The notes: generated by a model not told the origin, from the sequence alone. A DNA stretch of 64,000 bases from Chitinophaga jiangningensis (GCF_900142605.1 NZ_FRBL01000005.1:372001-436000), one strand, 5' to 3'; shown: positions 45,182 to 54,818, numbered from the stretch's first letter. Made by a program: numbers and translations.

Positions 45182-45577
45182 ATGGACGAAAAACTGGCGG
45201 TAGTATACCGGTACTTTCAGCTGCTGGAGAATTTTTCAGTGGACGCGGCTGAATTTGCCAGCATCTTTCATCCAAATATCATTCAGACAGAATACCCCAA
45301 CCAGATGTCGAGTGATATCAAACAAAGGAATTTCGACATCATCCTTGAAAGTATGGCCACTACCCGGCTCATTCTTAAAACCCAGCACTACAGCGTGCTA
45401 AAGGCCTTTGAGAACGGGAATACACTGGTGGTGGAGGCCGAATGGAGAGGAGAAATTGGTGTGGACGCTGGAAAATTTCGCCGCGGTCAGACCATGAAAG
45501 CGTTTATTTGCACTATAATTGAGTTCCGCGACGGTAAAATATACCGCCAGCGGAATTATGATTGCTACGAACATTAA
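45182..45577 (+). CDS. SnoaL/NTF2-like small protein
   Basis: 131 aa, no signal peptide. Layout fits the SnoaL-like NTF2 fold: an N-terminal helix (LAVVYRYFQLLENFSVDAAEFASIFHPNI), then a curved sheet ending TMKAFICTIIEFRDGKIYRQRNYDCYEH. Members are enzymes (isomerases, epoxide hydrolases) or inert binding proteins; function unknown. It is 11 bp upstream of the lipoprotein gene, same strand. Confidence 0.7.
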   Translation: MDEKLAVVYRYFQLLENFSVDAAEFASIFHPNIIQTEYPNQMSSDIKQRNFDIILESMATTRLILKTQHYSVLKAFENGNTLVVEAEWRGEIGVDAGKFRRGQTMKAFICTIIEFRDGKIYRQRNYDCYEH

Positions 45578-45588
45578 CATTGGAAGAT

Positions 45589-45993
45589 ATGGGAAAGATA
45601 TTATCGTTTTTGGCCCTGGCAGCCGGACTGCTCTTTGCTTGTAACCCTCAGCGGGAAGGCACTACAGACAGATCCCGGTATGACGTGATCACTGAAAAAA
45701 GCTACATTTACCGCGAACATAAGCCAGCCCCGGGTCCGTTGACCGACTCCGTAATGGCCCTGAAACAACAAATCACCGAATACCTGCAGCAACAGGGATT
45801 CAAACCTCATATGGCCGGAAAAGACAGCCTCCTGTTTGTAAGAACCAACAACCAGGAAGTGATGATCGAACTGCCTGCACCGCAGGATATCTGGGAAATG
45901 AATACCATCATCGTTTTCGATCCGGCTAAAAACCCGCTGTTTATAAATCTCCACAAAGGAACTGCTCAATTAGATCATTACCTTAATAAATAA
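45589..45993 (+). CDS. Small lipoprotein, unknown function
   Basis: 134 aa from ATG at 45589 (MGKILSFLALAAGLLFACNPQ), which gives a type II signal peptide with a lipobox LLFAC; an ATG nine codons upstream is in frame but would spoil it. The mature part is charged and lacks a known fold (IYREHKPAPGPLTDSVMALKQQITEYLQQQG). Likely outer-membrane anchored facing the periplasm. It lies between the SnoaL-like gene and the NrtR-like gene, 11 bp on each side, so the three may be cotranscribed. Confidence 0.65.
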   Translation: MGKILSFLALAAGLLFACNPQREGTTDRSRYDVITEKSYIYREHKPAPGPLTDSVMALKQQITEYLQQQGFKPHMAGKDSLLFVRTNNQEVMIELPAPQDIWEMNTIIVFDPAKNPLFINLHKGTAQLDHYLNK

Positions 45994-46004
45994 TCCGGTT
46001 AACA

Positions 46005-46691
46005 TTGGCCATCAGACAGCAAATAAAACTTACCGTAGACGCAGTTGTATTCGGATACATTCCAAAAGAAGGTATCGTGGTACTGCTGATCAAACGTACC
46101 ATTGAACCTTTCCTGCACAGCTGGGCGCTGCCCGGGGGCTTCGTGCGCGACGAGGAATCCCTCGAACACGCTGTTACCAGAGAGCTCCTCACCGAAGCAG
46201 GTGTGAATATCAATTACCTCGAACAATTATATACTTTCGGCATGCCCAACCGCGATCCCCGCGGCCGCGTGGTGTCAATCGCCTATTTCGGACTGGTAAA
46301 TCCAACCAACTTTAAGCTGGCCGCCAGCTCCGACGCCGAGGACGCCTCCTGGTTCAATATCAAGGACCTGCCGGACCTCGCCTTCGACCATGCTACGATT
46401 ATTAACCTGGCCGTAGGGCGACTCCGAAACAAAATCCGGTATGAGCCCATCGGTTTCGAGCTGCTGGATAAGAAATTTCCTATCGCAGACCTGGAAAAGC
46501 TGTACGAAACACTGCTGGACAGGCCTATCGATCGCCGCAACTTCCAGAAGAAGATAAATCACCTGGGCATCCTGATCGCACATAACGAGAAGCAAAAACA
46601 AGTGTCGCAGGGCCGCCCGGCAAAGCTTTTCAGCTTCAATGAAGAAAAATACTTCCAGCTGAAAAAAGACGGAATGGCCTTCGAAATTTAA
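46005..46691 (+). CDS. NrtR-like Nudix-domain transcriptional regulator
   Basis: 228 aa. TTG at 46005 is the likely start (MAIRQQIKLTVDAVVFG). An N-terminal Nudix-like domain (about 8-150; WALPGGFVRDEESLEHAVTRELLTEAG) is followed by a winged-helix domain (about 155-228; FPIADLEKLYETLLDRPIDRRNFQKKI). The Nudix box is close to canonical (GG..RD.E...A..REL..E.G), but NrtR proteins use it to sense ADP-ribose or NAD products, not always for hydrolysis. It is directly upstream of NMNAT and NAMPT genes with palindromic sites in between, as in known NrtR regulons of NAD metabolism. Confidence 0.85.
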   Translation: MAIRQQIKLTVDAVVFGYIPKEGIVVLLIKRTIEPFLHSWALPGGFVRDEESLEHAVTRELLTEAGVNINYLEQLYTFGMPNRDPRGRVVSIAYFGLVNPTNFKLAASSDAEDASWFNIKDLPDLAFDHATIINLAVGRLRNKIRYEPIGFELLDKKFPIADLEKLYETLLDRPIDRRNFQKKINHLGILIAHNEKQKQVSQGRPAKLFSFNEEKYFQLKKDGMAFEI

Positions 46692-46703
46692 CCCGAAGTC
46701 TAT

Positions 46704-46724
46704 TTTGTGTATTTTTTACAAAAA
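46704..46724. promoter_or_regulatory. Second, imperfect NrtR-like operator
   Basis: TTTGTGTA with TTACA spaced as in the perfect site; 16 of 21 positions match 46756-46776. Centre-to-centre distance is 52 bp, five helical turns. Confidence 0.45.
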
Positions 46725-46728
46725 TTAT

Positions 46729-46759
46729 TTTGGTAGATTCAAATACCTTCTTATATTTG
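46729..46759 (+). promoter_or_regulatory. Promoter of the NMNAT-NAMPT operon
   Basis: TTTG at 46729-46732, a 19-bp spacer and TATATTTG at 46752-46759 match the Bacteroidota consensus. The -7 element overlaps the perfect operator at 46756, a layout that fits repression. Confidence 0.7.
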
Positions 46760-46776
46760 TGTAACAATTACACAAA
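46756..46776. promoter_or_regulatory. Perfect 21-bp palindrome, NrtR-like operator
   Basis: TTTGTGTAA-CAA-TTACACAAA, both 9-bp arms exact. It begins within the -7 element and ends 12 bp before the NMNAT start codon. Confidence 0.65.
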
Positions 46777-46787
46777 ATAGCTCGAAG

Positions 46788-47699
46788 ATGCAAGTAACAA
46801 AGCCCACAGGAGTTATTATCGCCAGGTTTCAAACGCCTTCCCTTCATGAAGGCCACCTGGAAATAATCAGACAGGTAAAGGAGCACCACAACCGTGTACT
46901 GATTGTATTAGGCGTAAGCCCCGTAAAAGGCAGCCGCAAAAATCCGCTGGACTATTACACCCGCGAACGGATGATCAAACAGCTGTTCCCGGAAATAATC
47001 GTCCTCCCCATCAGCGACCAGAAATCCGATAAGGTATGGTCCAACAAGCTCGATGAACTGCTCCGCACCAATTTCCCACATGAATCATTCCTGTTGTATG
47101 GTAGTCGCGATAGCTTTATCAGCACCTACAGCGGTAAATATAAAACGGTAGCCCTCGCCCCGGTGAAGGACTACAACGCCACCGCCCTGCGGGAAGAAAT
47201 TTCTGATAAGGTGTTTGATACGGAAGAATTCAGAGCCGGCATCATCTACAATACCTACAGTCTTTTCCCTGCTGTTTATGCGACGGTAGACATCGCCGTA
47301 TTCCGCAATAACCACCAGGAGCTCCTGCTCGGTAAAAAGCCGAATGAAAGCGAATGGCGCCTCCCTGGCGGATTTTCTGACCCAACGGATGAATCTTTCG
47401 AAACTGCCGCCAGGCGGGAATTACAGGAAGAGTGCGGCGACTTTGAAGTAAGCACCATGGAATACGTTACCTCCCTGCGGGTTAACGACTGGCGCTACCG
47501 CAGCGAAACCAATAAAATTATTACCACCCTGTTTGCAACCACCCTTGTTGACGGCGAACCCACCGCAGGAGACGACCTGGAAGCACTCAGATGGATCACC
47601 GTAAAAGATATCCCACAGCTGACAGCAGATGGCATTATAACGGACACGCATATACCATTACTGCAGCAACTGTTCAATAAATACTTTATCCAAGCTTAA
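46788..47699 (+). CDS. Bifunctional nicotinamide-nucleotide adenylyltransferase / Nudix hydrolase
   Basis: 303 aa, two domains. Residues 1-150 are an NMN adenylyltransferase (NadM type): HxGH motif HEGH at 20-23 within ARFQTPSLHEGHLEII, and YGSRDSFISTYSG. Residues ~165-303 are a Nudix hydrolase with a full box around 193-217 (GGFSDPTDESFETAARRELQ then EECG). The first makes NAD from NMN and ATP; the second probably cleaves ADP-ribose. It is 12 bp upstream of the NAMPT gene and downstream of the NrtR-like regulator, so all three form an NAD-salvage regulon. Confidence 0.92.
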   Translation: MQVTKPTGVIIARFQTPSLHEGHLEIIRQVKEHHNRVLIVLGVSPVKGSRKNPLDYYTRERMIKQLFPEIIVLPISDQKSDKVWSNKLDELLRTNFPHESFLLYGSRDSFISTYSGKYKTVALAPVKDYNATALREEISDKVFDTEEFRAGIIYNTYSLFPAVYATVDIAVFRNNHQELLLGKKPNESEWRLPGGFSDPTDESFETAARRELQEECGDFEVSTMEYVTSLRVNDWRYRSETNKIITTLFATTLVDGEPTAGDDLEALRWITVKDIPQLTADGIITDTHIPLLQQLFNKYFIQA

Positions 47700-47711
47700 A
47701 CACATCGGGCC

Positions 47712-49127
47712 ATGACAAAAGAAAATCTTATCCTCCTCGCAGACGCCTATAAATACTCCCACCATAAATTTTACATTCCCGGTACTGAATACATCTACTC
47801 CTACCTGGAAAGCAGAGGCGGCAAATTCGACGAAACCGTTTTCTACGGGCTGCAATACTTCCTCAAAGAATACCTGGAAGGGGTGGTAATCACCAAAGAA
47901 AAGCTGGATGAAGCCAGCAAAGAGCTACTGGAAGTGTTTGGTCGCAACGATATTTTTGACCGCAGCCGTTTTGAATACATCATCCATCAACACGGAGGTA
48001 AACTGCCTGTACGCATCAGGGCGGTGAAAGAGGGCACAGTCGTTCCCGTTAGAAACGTACTCATGACCATCGAAAACACTGACCCGGAGTGCTACTGGCT
48101 CACCAACTTTCTGGAAACATTACTGATGCAGGTATGGTACCCCTGTACCGTGGCATCTGTATCCAGAGAGATTAAGAAAGTAGTGAAACAATATTACGAG
48201 AAAACTGCTACTGCAGCAGCTTTCGCAGGTATCGACTTCGTACTGAACGACTTCGGATTCCGCGGCGCCAGCTCTGTAGAAAGCGCCGGCATCGGTGGCA
48301 GCGCCCACCTGGTAAGCTTCTCCGGAAGTGATACCATCGCCGGATCTACCTACGCTAAGAGATACTACCAGGCAAAAACCGCCCCCGGCCTTTCCATCCC
48401 TGCTACTGAACATAGCATTTGTACCCTGCTCGGCGAAGAAGGTGAACTGGAAATTTTCAAACATGTACTCAACAGCTTCCCAACCGGAACTATCGCCTGC
48501 GTATCAGACTCTTACAACATCTTCCGGGCTTGTGAACAATACTGGGGAACTGAACTGAGAGACCAGATCCTTGCCCGGAAAGGTACCCTCGTTATCCGCC
48601 CCGACAGCGGCGACCCGGTGCAAACACTGTTGCGCGTTTTAGACATCCTGATGAACAAATTCGGTTACACCGTGAATGAAAAAGGATATAAAGTATTGCC
48701 GCCACAGGTACGCGTGATCCAGGGCGATGGTATCAGCTACAGCTCCATCCCCGGCATTTTTGCAGCACTGGACAATGCCGGCATCAGCGCCGAAAACCTG
48801 GTGCTGGGAATGGGCGGCGCACTGCTGCAACGCGTAAACCGGGATACACAGGAATTTGCACTGAAATGCTCCTACGCACAGGTAAACGGCCAGCATATAG
48901 ACGTGCAGAAAAGCCCGGTAGAGCTGGATGCACAAGGCCACCTGCGCACTTCTTTCAAAAAATCCAAAGCCGGCAAACTCAAATTGGTTCTGGATAACGG
49001 ACAATTTGTGACCATGCGTCAGGATGAAAATCCAGCACTCGAAGATCAGCTGATCACCGTATTCGAAAATGGCCAGCTTACCACCAACATCACCTTTGAC
49101 GAAGTGAGGCAGAACGCGAAACTTTAA
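47712..49127 (+). CDS. nadV: Nicotinamide phosphoribosyltransferase
   Basis: 471 aa, the length and motif set of NAMPT: LADAYKYSHHKFYIPG at the N-terminus, NDFGFRGASSVESAGIGGSAHL near 180-200 with the Asp used to choose nicotinamide, RPDSGDPVQTL, and GMGGALLQRVNRDTQEFA near 370. It converts nicotinamide and PRPP to NMN, which the preceding enzyme turns into NAD. The 12-bp gap to the NMNAT gene implies translational coupling. Confidence 0.92.
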   Translation: MTKENLILLADAYKYSHHKFYIPGTEYIYSYLESRGGKFDETVFYGLQYFLKEYLEGVVITKEKLDEASKELLEVFGRNDIFDRSRFEYIIHQHGGKLPVRIRAVKEGTVVPVRNVLMTIENTDPECYWLTNFLETLLMQVWYPCTVASVSREIKKVVKQYYEKTATAAAFAGIDFVLNDFGFRGASSVESAGIGGSAHLVSFSGSDTIAGSTYAKRYYQAKTAPGLSIPATEHSICTLLGEEGELEIFKHVLNSFPTGTIACVSDSYNIFRACEQYWGTELRDQILARKGTLVIRPDSGDPVQTLLRVLDILMNKFGYTVNEKGYKVLPPQVRVIQGDGISYSSIPGIFAALDNAGISAENLVLGMGGALLQRVNRDTQEFALKCSYAQVNGQHIDVQKSPVELDAQGHLRTSFKKSKAGKLKLVLDNGQFVTMRQDENPALEDQLITVFENGQLTTNITFDEVRQNAKL

Positions 49128-49155
49128 CAATACCTTCAGTTATCCCCAAAAGTAC

Positions 49156-49189
49156 AAGGCAGGCTGCTTCCCACGGAGCGGCCTGCCTT
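49156..49189 (+). terminator. Hairpin after nadV
   Basis: AAGGCAGGC (49156-49164) with GCCTGCCTT (49181-49189), a GC-rich stem 28 bp after the stop. No T-run follows, so termination efficiency is uncertain. Confidence 0.5.
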
Positions 49190-49333
49190 CATAAACATAT
49201 CTACTAGCTTATTCCTGCTTTTTTAGCTATTTTTGAAAGAATACAACTGTCACAGCCCGCTATATAGGGCGATATGCCAATGCACAAACTGTAGTTATCA
49301 ACATGCGACTAAATATTTTAAAACTATCTTCCT

Positions 49334-50248
49334 ATGAAAGTTAGTGGCTTTTCGTACATGCGTAATAGTTTTACGTATGGTTACCCGGTGATTCAATCTA
49401 TCACCTCAATTCTGCCTGTAGTAGACGAATTCATTGCCGTGGTCGGCAAAAGTAATGACGGTACCCGCGAAGCAATTGAAGCAATCGGCTCACCTAAAAT
49501 CCGTATCATCGATACAGAGTGGGACCCTGCTATGACCAAGGGAGGAAAAATTTTTGCACAACAGGCTAACATCGGCCTCAAAGCAATTGCACCCGATGCG
49601 GACTGGGCCTTCCACATCCAGTCTGATGAAGTGTTCCATGAAAATGACCTTGCAGAAATCAGACAAGCCATGCAGGATCATCTCCACGATAAAAAAGTGG
49701 ATGGCTTCCTGTTTCCATTCTATCACTTCATTGGAGACTACAATCATATCGGGCCTACCCGCAAATGGCACAGTAAGGAAATCCGCATTACGCGAAACGA
49801 TCCCAGAGTGTTCAGCTACCGTGATTCGCAAGGCTTCCGCCTCTATGACTCCGAAGCAGCCTACCTGGAAGACGAAAAGAAAAATGGTACCAAGCTGAAA
49901 GTAAAAAAGCTGGATGCCCGTATCTACCACTATTCCTACTGCCGTAATCCATATCTGCTGAATGGCAAACAGAAGAAATTTGGTAGTTACTATTCACAAA
50001 GTGCCGCCTCCACTGATTTTACAGAAGAAGCAGAAGCATTCGATTTCCATGGAGTAATCGATATCCTCGCACCATTTGAAGGCACACATCCTGCGGTCAT
50101 GAATGAAGTGATCGCCCAACAAAACTGGGAGTTTAAATACGATCCTTCCCGCGGCAGATTTAAACCAAGGCATCGTGTGCTACACGAGATTGAAAAAATC
50201 ACCGGCTGGAGAATAGGGGAGTACAAGAATTATAAATTAATTAGCTAG
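49334..50248 (+). CDS. Glycosyltransferase family 2-like protein
   Basis: 304 aa, cytoplasmic, no membrane segment. GT-A features: VSGFSYMRNSFTYGYPVIQSITSILPVVDEFIAVVGKSNDGT at the N-terminus (GT2 fold with the SxDGT segment) and the DxD-like IQSDEVFHE at about 95-103. The C-terminal part (FHGVIDILAPFEGTHPAV) is unassigned. Target unknown. It stands alone; a GC-rich palindromic repeat follows. Confidence 0.75.
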   Translation: MKVSGFSYMRNSFTYGYPVIQSITSILPVVDEFIAVVGKSNDGTREAIEAIGSPKIRIIDTEWDPAMTKGGKIFAQQANIGLKAIAPDADWAFHIQSDEVFHENDLAEIRQAMQDHLHDKKVDGFLFPFYHFIGDYNHIGPTRKWHSKEIRITRNDPRVFSYRDSQGFRLYDSEAAYLEDEKKNGTKLKVKKLDARIYHYSYCRNPYLLNGKQKKFGSYYSQSAASTDFTEEAEAFDFHGVIDILAPFEGTHPAVMNEVIAQQNWEFKYDPSRGRFKPRHRVLHEIEKITGWRIGEYKNYKLIS

Positions 50249-50272
50249 CAAAGATATCAATCTACTTTTGAA

Positions 50273-50348
50273 CGGGTCTTTCCGTCGCCTTCGGCGACGG
50301 AAAGACCCGTTTCCAATTTTGAGCCTTCGGCCCTGAATTGGAAACGGG
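50273..50348. repeat. Tandem palindromes, CCTTCGG type (copy 4)
   Basis: A near-perfect 37-nt palindrome (50273-50309; CGGGTCTTTCCGTCGCC and its complement) and a second (50306-50348; CCCGTTTCCAATT arms with GAGCCTTCGGCCC inside) share the CCCG junction. Both carry CCTTCGG. They lie between convergent genes. Confidence 0.75.
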
Positions 50349-50360
50349 TATAAAAAAATA

Positions 50361-50384
50361 AGCCGGAATAAGATTATTCCGGCT
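50361..50384 (-). terminator. Terminator of the RND efflux operon
   Basis: AGCCGGAATA (50361-50370) with TATTCCGGCT (50375-50384); on the minus strand a T-rich tail follows (plus TAAAAAAATA). It is 85 bp after the RND stop codon. Confidence 0.75.
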
Positions 50385-50469
50385 ATTACCTAAACCTACA
50401 ACTGTTACACTGTTAGTAACAAGACTTAAATATTATCGAGCATACTGGTATAATCAACCAGCCTGCATT

Positions 50470-53400
50470 TTAGTTCATATGTGCTTCGCTTAAAGGCACT
50501 TCCTCGTAAGAAGCCACCATCCGCTGACGGATGTAGCGTTTCTTGGACAGCTTGCCTATACCGAATTTCGCCATTATCTTATCCACAATCATATAGATCA
50601 CCGGCACCACAATCAGCGTCAGGAACATGGAACTGATCAAACCACCGATGATTACCCATGCCAGACCATTGTTGATTGAAGCCACACCACCGGTAGCCAA
50701 CGCAATCGGCAACATACCGATCACCATCGCAATGGTAGTCATCAGGATCGGACGGAGACGTGCGTTGTTTGCATGAATCAGCGCATCAAAAGTGCTCTGG
50801 CCCTGTTCTTTCATCTGGTTGGTAAAGTCCACCAATATGATCGCATTCTTCGCCACCAGACCGATCAGCATGATCATACCAAGGATGGTAAAGATGTTGA
50901 GCGTATTGTTGGTCAGCGCCAATGCCAGCAATGCACCGATCACCGCCAGCGGAATGGAGAATAATACTACGAATGGATAAATATAGTTGTCGTACAGTGC
51001 CACCATGATCAGGTATACCATCACAATGGAGATCAACAGTGCCACACCTAAGGTGCTGTTGGAATCGCCCTGGTTTTCCGCGTCACCACCAAACAGGTAG
51101 CTAACACCTGCTGGCCGTTGCATTTTTTCCAGCTTAGCCTGGAAATCCTGTGTAACAGTACCCGAAGGGCGACCCATCACTTGCGATTGTACAGAAACAG
51201 AGGTGTTTTTATCACGTCGTTCGAGATGGCTGGGACCGGAACCTTCGGTTACGGCTGCAAATTGCGACAATTTTATGAGTTGTCCTTTATTATTTCTGAA
51301 CTGGATGTTAGCAACATCCTCCAGGTTCTTCCTGTTGAAATCATCGAATCGGATATTGATATCATATTCGTAATCTCCCTGACGGAATTTCACTTTGGAA
51401 TCATCTGCTGTACCACTGAAGGCCGTTTGCATGGTACCCCCCACGTTATCGAGGGTAAGGCCCAGTGCAGCCATTTTATCACGGTCTACCTGCACGTTAA
51501 TTTCAGGGTTACCTTCTTCTACCGACAGCTTCACCTCACTCGCACCTGGAACGGTTTTCAGCGTATCCATTGCTTTTTTCGCAAAGGCCATTACGCTATC
51601 CAGTTCAGAGCCCATTACCACCAGCTCCACCGGTGCACGCTCCGCAGTACCGAGGATGCTCACATCCGTAGTTTTTACTTTCACACCCGGCAGTAATGCT
51701 TTCAGTTCTTTTTTAATTTTAGCGGCGTAGATGTCAGAGCCGTCAGTCCGCAGTTCTGCAGGTACCATCATTACGGTGATCTCTGCTTTGTACGCGGTGG
51801 ACTGAGAGGTTCCGAAACCATCTTCAGAAGTCTGACCCACTGTGGTAATCAACCGGGTGATTTCCTTTTTCTTATTCAGGTATGCTTCCGCCGTACGTGT
51901 GTTCAGGTTAGACTGCTGAACAGACGCATCTTTTGGCATTTCCAGCATCACGATAAACTGCCCGCGGTCACCCTTAGGGATAAACTCCCCACCAATGTAA
52001 CCTTTACCTACCAGCATGAAAGACAACACCAGCAGCACGATGGAGAAACCTAACGCATAACGTTTATGATTCAGTGACCAGCGGAGCAGGCCCGTCATCC
52101 AGGCGGTGAATTTGCCTAATTGTTTTTCGAACCAGAGAATGAATTTCTCGAATACATTCTTACCGGTAATATGTTCCAGCTTACCGTAACGGGAGGAGAG
52201 CAGCGGTACAATCATGAACGATGACAGCAGCGACAGCATCGTGGAGATCATTACCACCACACAGAACTCACGGAGGATTTTAGATACCAGCTCATTTGTT
52301 AAGGAAATAGGCAGGAACACCACCACGATTACGAGTGTAATGGAAGTTACGGTGAATCCGATTTCTTTCACCCCGTCAAACGCGGCACGAACGCGGTTTT
52401 TACCCATCTCCATGTGCCTGTAGATGTTCTCCAGTACTACGATCGCATCATCCACGAGGATACCTACCACCAGCGACAGACCCAGCAGGGACATCAGGTT
52501 GAGGGAGAAACCCATCAGCTTCATACCGATGAAAGTTGCCACCAGGGAGGCCGGAATAGAAATCATTACGAACAGCGCACTTCGGATACTGTGGAGGAAC
52601 AACAGCATTACAATTGCTACGAGTACTACTGCCAGGATAAGGTCATGAATTACGGAGTTGGCTGATTCCAGTGTAAATTCAGAGGAATCGTTTGCCACCA
52701 GAATTTGCAGTTTGTTGGCTGCATATTCATGCTGGATTTTATCGATCGCCTTTTTCATTTCTTCAGATACAGTCACCGCGTTGGCATCGGTTTGTTTCTG
52801 TACCTGGAGGGCAATAGCGTTAATACCGTCCACACGGGCAATACGTTCTGCATCTTTCTGTGAATCCTGTACATCTGCCACATCGAGCAGGCGCACCTGT
52901 GTACCATCATCGGTAGTTTTTACCACGAGGTTACGCAGCTGGTCTACGTTTTTATATTTACCGGCCAGGCGGATAAGTATCTGCTGGTCAGCGGTTTTTA
53001 CTTTACCTGTAGGGAAGTCCATGTTGGCATTGGTAATCAGCTGGCGCAGTTCCATGATGGACATACCGAATGCCTGTAATTTTTTCGGATCAACGTTCAC
53101 CTGAATTTCACGTTCCTGACCGCCGATGAGGGATACCTGGGCTACACCTGGCAGGCGGGAGAGGATAGGTTGTATCTTCTTGTCCATCAGATCGTAGAAT
53201 GCTTTGTCGTCCATGTTGGCAGTGGCAGACAGCGTCATGATCGGCAGGTCGTCGATAGAAAATTTATTCAGCGAAGGTGGTTTTGCATCACCTGGCAGAT
53301 CGGCCAGGATGGCGTTTACCTTACGTTGAGCGTCCTGCAGGGCGATATCCACGTTGGCATCGTTATTCAGCTCAACGGTAATAACGGAAAGGCTTTCAGA

Positions 53401-53652
53401 AGATTTAGAAATAATCTTCTTTACTTTTTCCATGGATGCCACCGCATCTTCAATTTTTTTGGTGATCGTACTTTCCACCTCATTAGGGGAGGCCCCCGGG
53501 TACACCGTGGCGATGGTTACGATCGGGGAGCTGAACTTAGGCAGGAGCTCATAGTTCAGCGCTTTATAGCTCATAATACCCAGCAGGGTGAGGATGGTAA
53601 ATACCACCACCACTATGGTAGGCCGTTTTATCGATACTTCAGTAATCTTCAT
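50470..53652 (-). CDS. RND efflux pump inner-membrane transporter (AcrB/HAE1-like)
   Basis: 1060 aa, a normal RND length, with 12 membrane helices and two large periplasmic loops. Proton-relay Asp pair in TM4: VVGILVDDAIVVLENIYRHME. Other landmarks: MKITEVSIKRPTIVVVVFTI at the N-terminus and GIMSYKALNYELLPKFSSP. It exports drugs, bile salts or metabolites using the proton gradient. Last gene of the operon TetR-TetR-TolC-MFP-RND; 37 bp after the membrane fusion protein gene. Confidence 0.95.
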   Translation of the reverse strand: MKITEVSIKRPTIVVVVFTILTLLGIMSYKALNYELLPKFSSPIVTIATVYPGASPNEVESTITKKIEDAVASMEKVKKIISKSSESLSVITVELNNDANVDIALQDAQRKVNAILADLPGDAKPPSLNKFSIDDLPIMTLSATANMDDKAFYDLMDKKIQPILSRLPGVAQVSLIGGQEREIQVNVDPKKLQAFGMSIMELRQLITNANMDFPTGKVKTADQQILIRLAGKYKNVDQLRNLVVKTTDDGTQVRLLDVADVQDSQKDAERIARVDGINAIALQVQKQTDANAVTVSEEMKKAIDKIQHEYAANKLQILVANDSSEFTLESANSVIHDLILAVVLVAIVMLLFLHSIRSALFVMISIPASLVATFIGMKLMGFSLNLMSLLGLSLVVGILVDDAIVVLENIYRHMEMGKNRVRAAFDGVKEIGFTVTSITLVIVVVFLPISLTNELVSKILREFCVVVMISTMLSLLSSFMIVPLLSSRYGKLEHITGKNVFEKFILWFEKQLGKFTAWMTGLLRWSLNHKRYALGFSIVLLVLSFMLVGKGYIGGEFIPKGDRGQFIVMLEMPKDASVQQSNLNTRTAEAYLNKKKEITRLITTVGQTSEDGFGTSQSTAYKAEITVMMVPAELRTDGSDIYAAKIKKELKALLPGVKVKTTDVSILGTAERAPVELVVMGSELDSVMAFAKKAMDTLKTVPGASEVKLSVEEGNPEINVQVDRDKMAALGLTLDNVGGTMQTAFSGTADDSKVKFRQGDYEYDINIRFDDFNRKNLEDVANIQFRNNKGQLIKLSQFAAVTEGSGPSHLERRDKNTSVSVQSQVMGRPSGTVTQDFQAKLEKMQRPAGVSYLFGGDAENQGDSNSTLGVALLISIVMVYLIMVALYDNYIYPFVVLFSIPLAVIGALLALALTNNTLNIFTILGMIMLIGLVAKNAIILVDFTNQMKEQGQSTFDALIHANNARLRPILMTTIAMVIGMLPIALATGGVASINNGLAWVIIGGLISSMFLTLIVVPVIYMIVDKIMAKFGIGKLSKKRYIRQRMVASYEEVPLSEAHMN

Positions 53653-53689
53653 GTTCCAAGAGTTTGATCAGTCACCTGTTACGCATGTC

Positions 53690-54760
53690 TTATTTGGCAG
53701 CCTGCTGTACGGCTACTTTCGCACCTTCGGTCAGGTTGATCTGGCCGCTGGTGATAACGGTTTCGCCGTTGCGGAGACCTTCACGGATTTCTACCTGATC
53801 ACCGATGATGCGGCCGGCAACAACTTTGCGTTTTTTAGCAACGTTGTTTTCCATTACATATACTTCGTTGCTGTTTACACCACCAATAAAGGCTGTGCGT
53901 GCAATGAAAATGGTTTGATCTGTTTCGGGAGATGTAAAATGCGCAGTGCCATACATACCCGCTTTCAGCTCTTTGCCGGATACATTCGTTACTTCCATTT
54001 CTACCGGGTAGTTAAGGGAGTTATCACCTTTAGCTGCGATGAAAGTGATGACAGCATTATATTTTGTTTCCGGGAATACAGAAGAAGTTACTTCTACTTT
54101 CTGGCCTTTTTTGAGTCCCACTACCTGTGTTTCAGGCACGGAAACAGCCAGTTTCAGACGGGTTACGTCTACGATATCAAACATTTTGTTGCCCGGTGAG
54201 AGGTAGGCGCCTTGTTCAATATATTTTTTATTGATAACACCGGATATCGGAGCTTTTACATAAGTATCTCTTACGCGGCGACTGGCAGCATCGAAGCGGG
54301 TTTTAGCCAGGTCGTACTGCAGGCGTGCGTCGTCTACCTGTTTCTGGGTAACACCACCGGTTTTAAATGCGGCTTCGTAGCGGTCTTTATCTACTTTTAA
54401 CTGTTGCAGATTCGCTTTTGCAGATTCCAGGTCCGTGCTGATGATCTCCCCGTCGAGGTAAGCGATTGCCTGGCCTTGTTTCACCACGCTGCCTTCATCT
54501 ACCAGCAGTTTGGTAATACGGCCGGAAGTTTCGGCCAGGTAAGAGAGTTCACGAATAGGGGTGAAGTTACCGTTGGCCAGGAAGCCATCCGCAAAATCGT
54601 TGCGGGATACTTTCTGTACCAGTACAGGGATATCACCTATGTTGCTTTGTTTTACGAATTCAATTTTGGCTTCGTTCGCTTTTTTATTGGCGTTAAGTTT
54701 CCACATTATCAGTACCACAGCTCCTACAGTAACCAGTCCCCAGATAATTATTTTTTTCAT
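53690..54760 (-). CDS. RND efflux periplasmic adaptor (MFP/HlyD family)
   Basis: 356 aa from ATG at 54760 (MKKIIIWGLVTVG; an in-frame TTG two codons earlier is possible). One N-terminal membrane anchor (not a lipobox). Lipoyl-like halves: ETSGRITKLLVDEGSVVKQGQAIAYLD and VKAPISGVINKKYIEQGAYLSPG; the coiled-coil hairpin (DLESAKANLQQLKVDKDRYEAAFKTGG) lies between. It links the RND pump to the TolC-like channel. 58 bp downstream of the TolC gene. Confidence 0.93.
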   Translation of the reverse strand: MKKIIIWGLVTVGAVVLIMWKLNANKKANEAKIEFVKQSNIGDIPVLVQKVSRNDFADGFLANGNFTPIRELSYLAETSGRITKLLVDEGSVVKQGQAIAYLDGEIISTDLESAKANLQQLKVDKDRYEAAFKTGGVTQKQVDDARLQYDLAKTRFDAASRRVRDTYVKAPISGVINKKYIEQGAYLSPGNKMFDIVDVTRLKLAVSVPETQVVGLKKGQKVEVTSSVFPETKYNAVITFIAAKGDNSLNYPVEMEVTNVSGKELKAGMYGTAHFTSPETDQTIFIARTAFIGGVNSNEVYVMENNVAKKRKVVAGRIIGDQVEIREGLRNGETVITSGQINLTEGAKVAVQQAAK

Positions 54761-54818
54761 CTGCAAATTGTTTGATTGTTTTATTTCTTGCTTTTCAGCA
54801 GGTAATTCGTTTATACGT

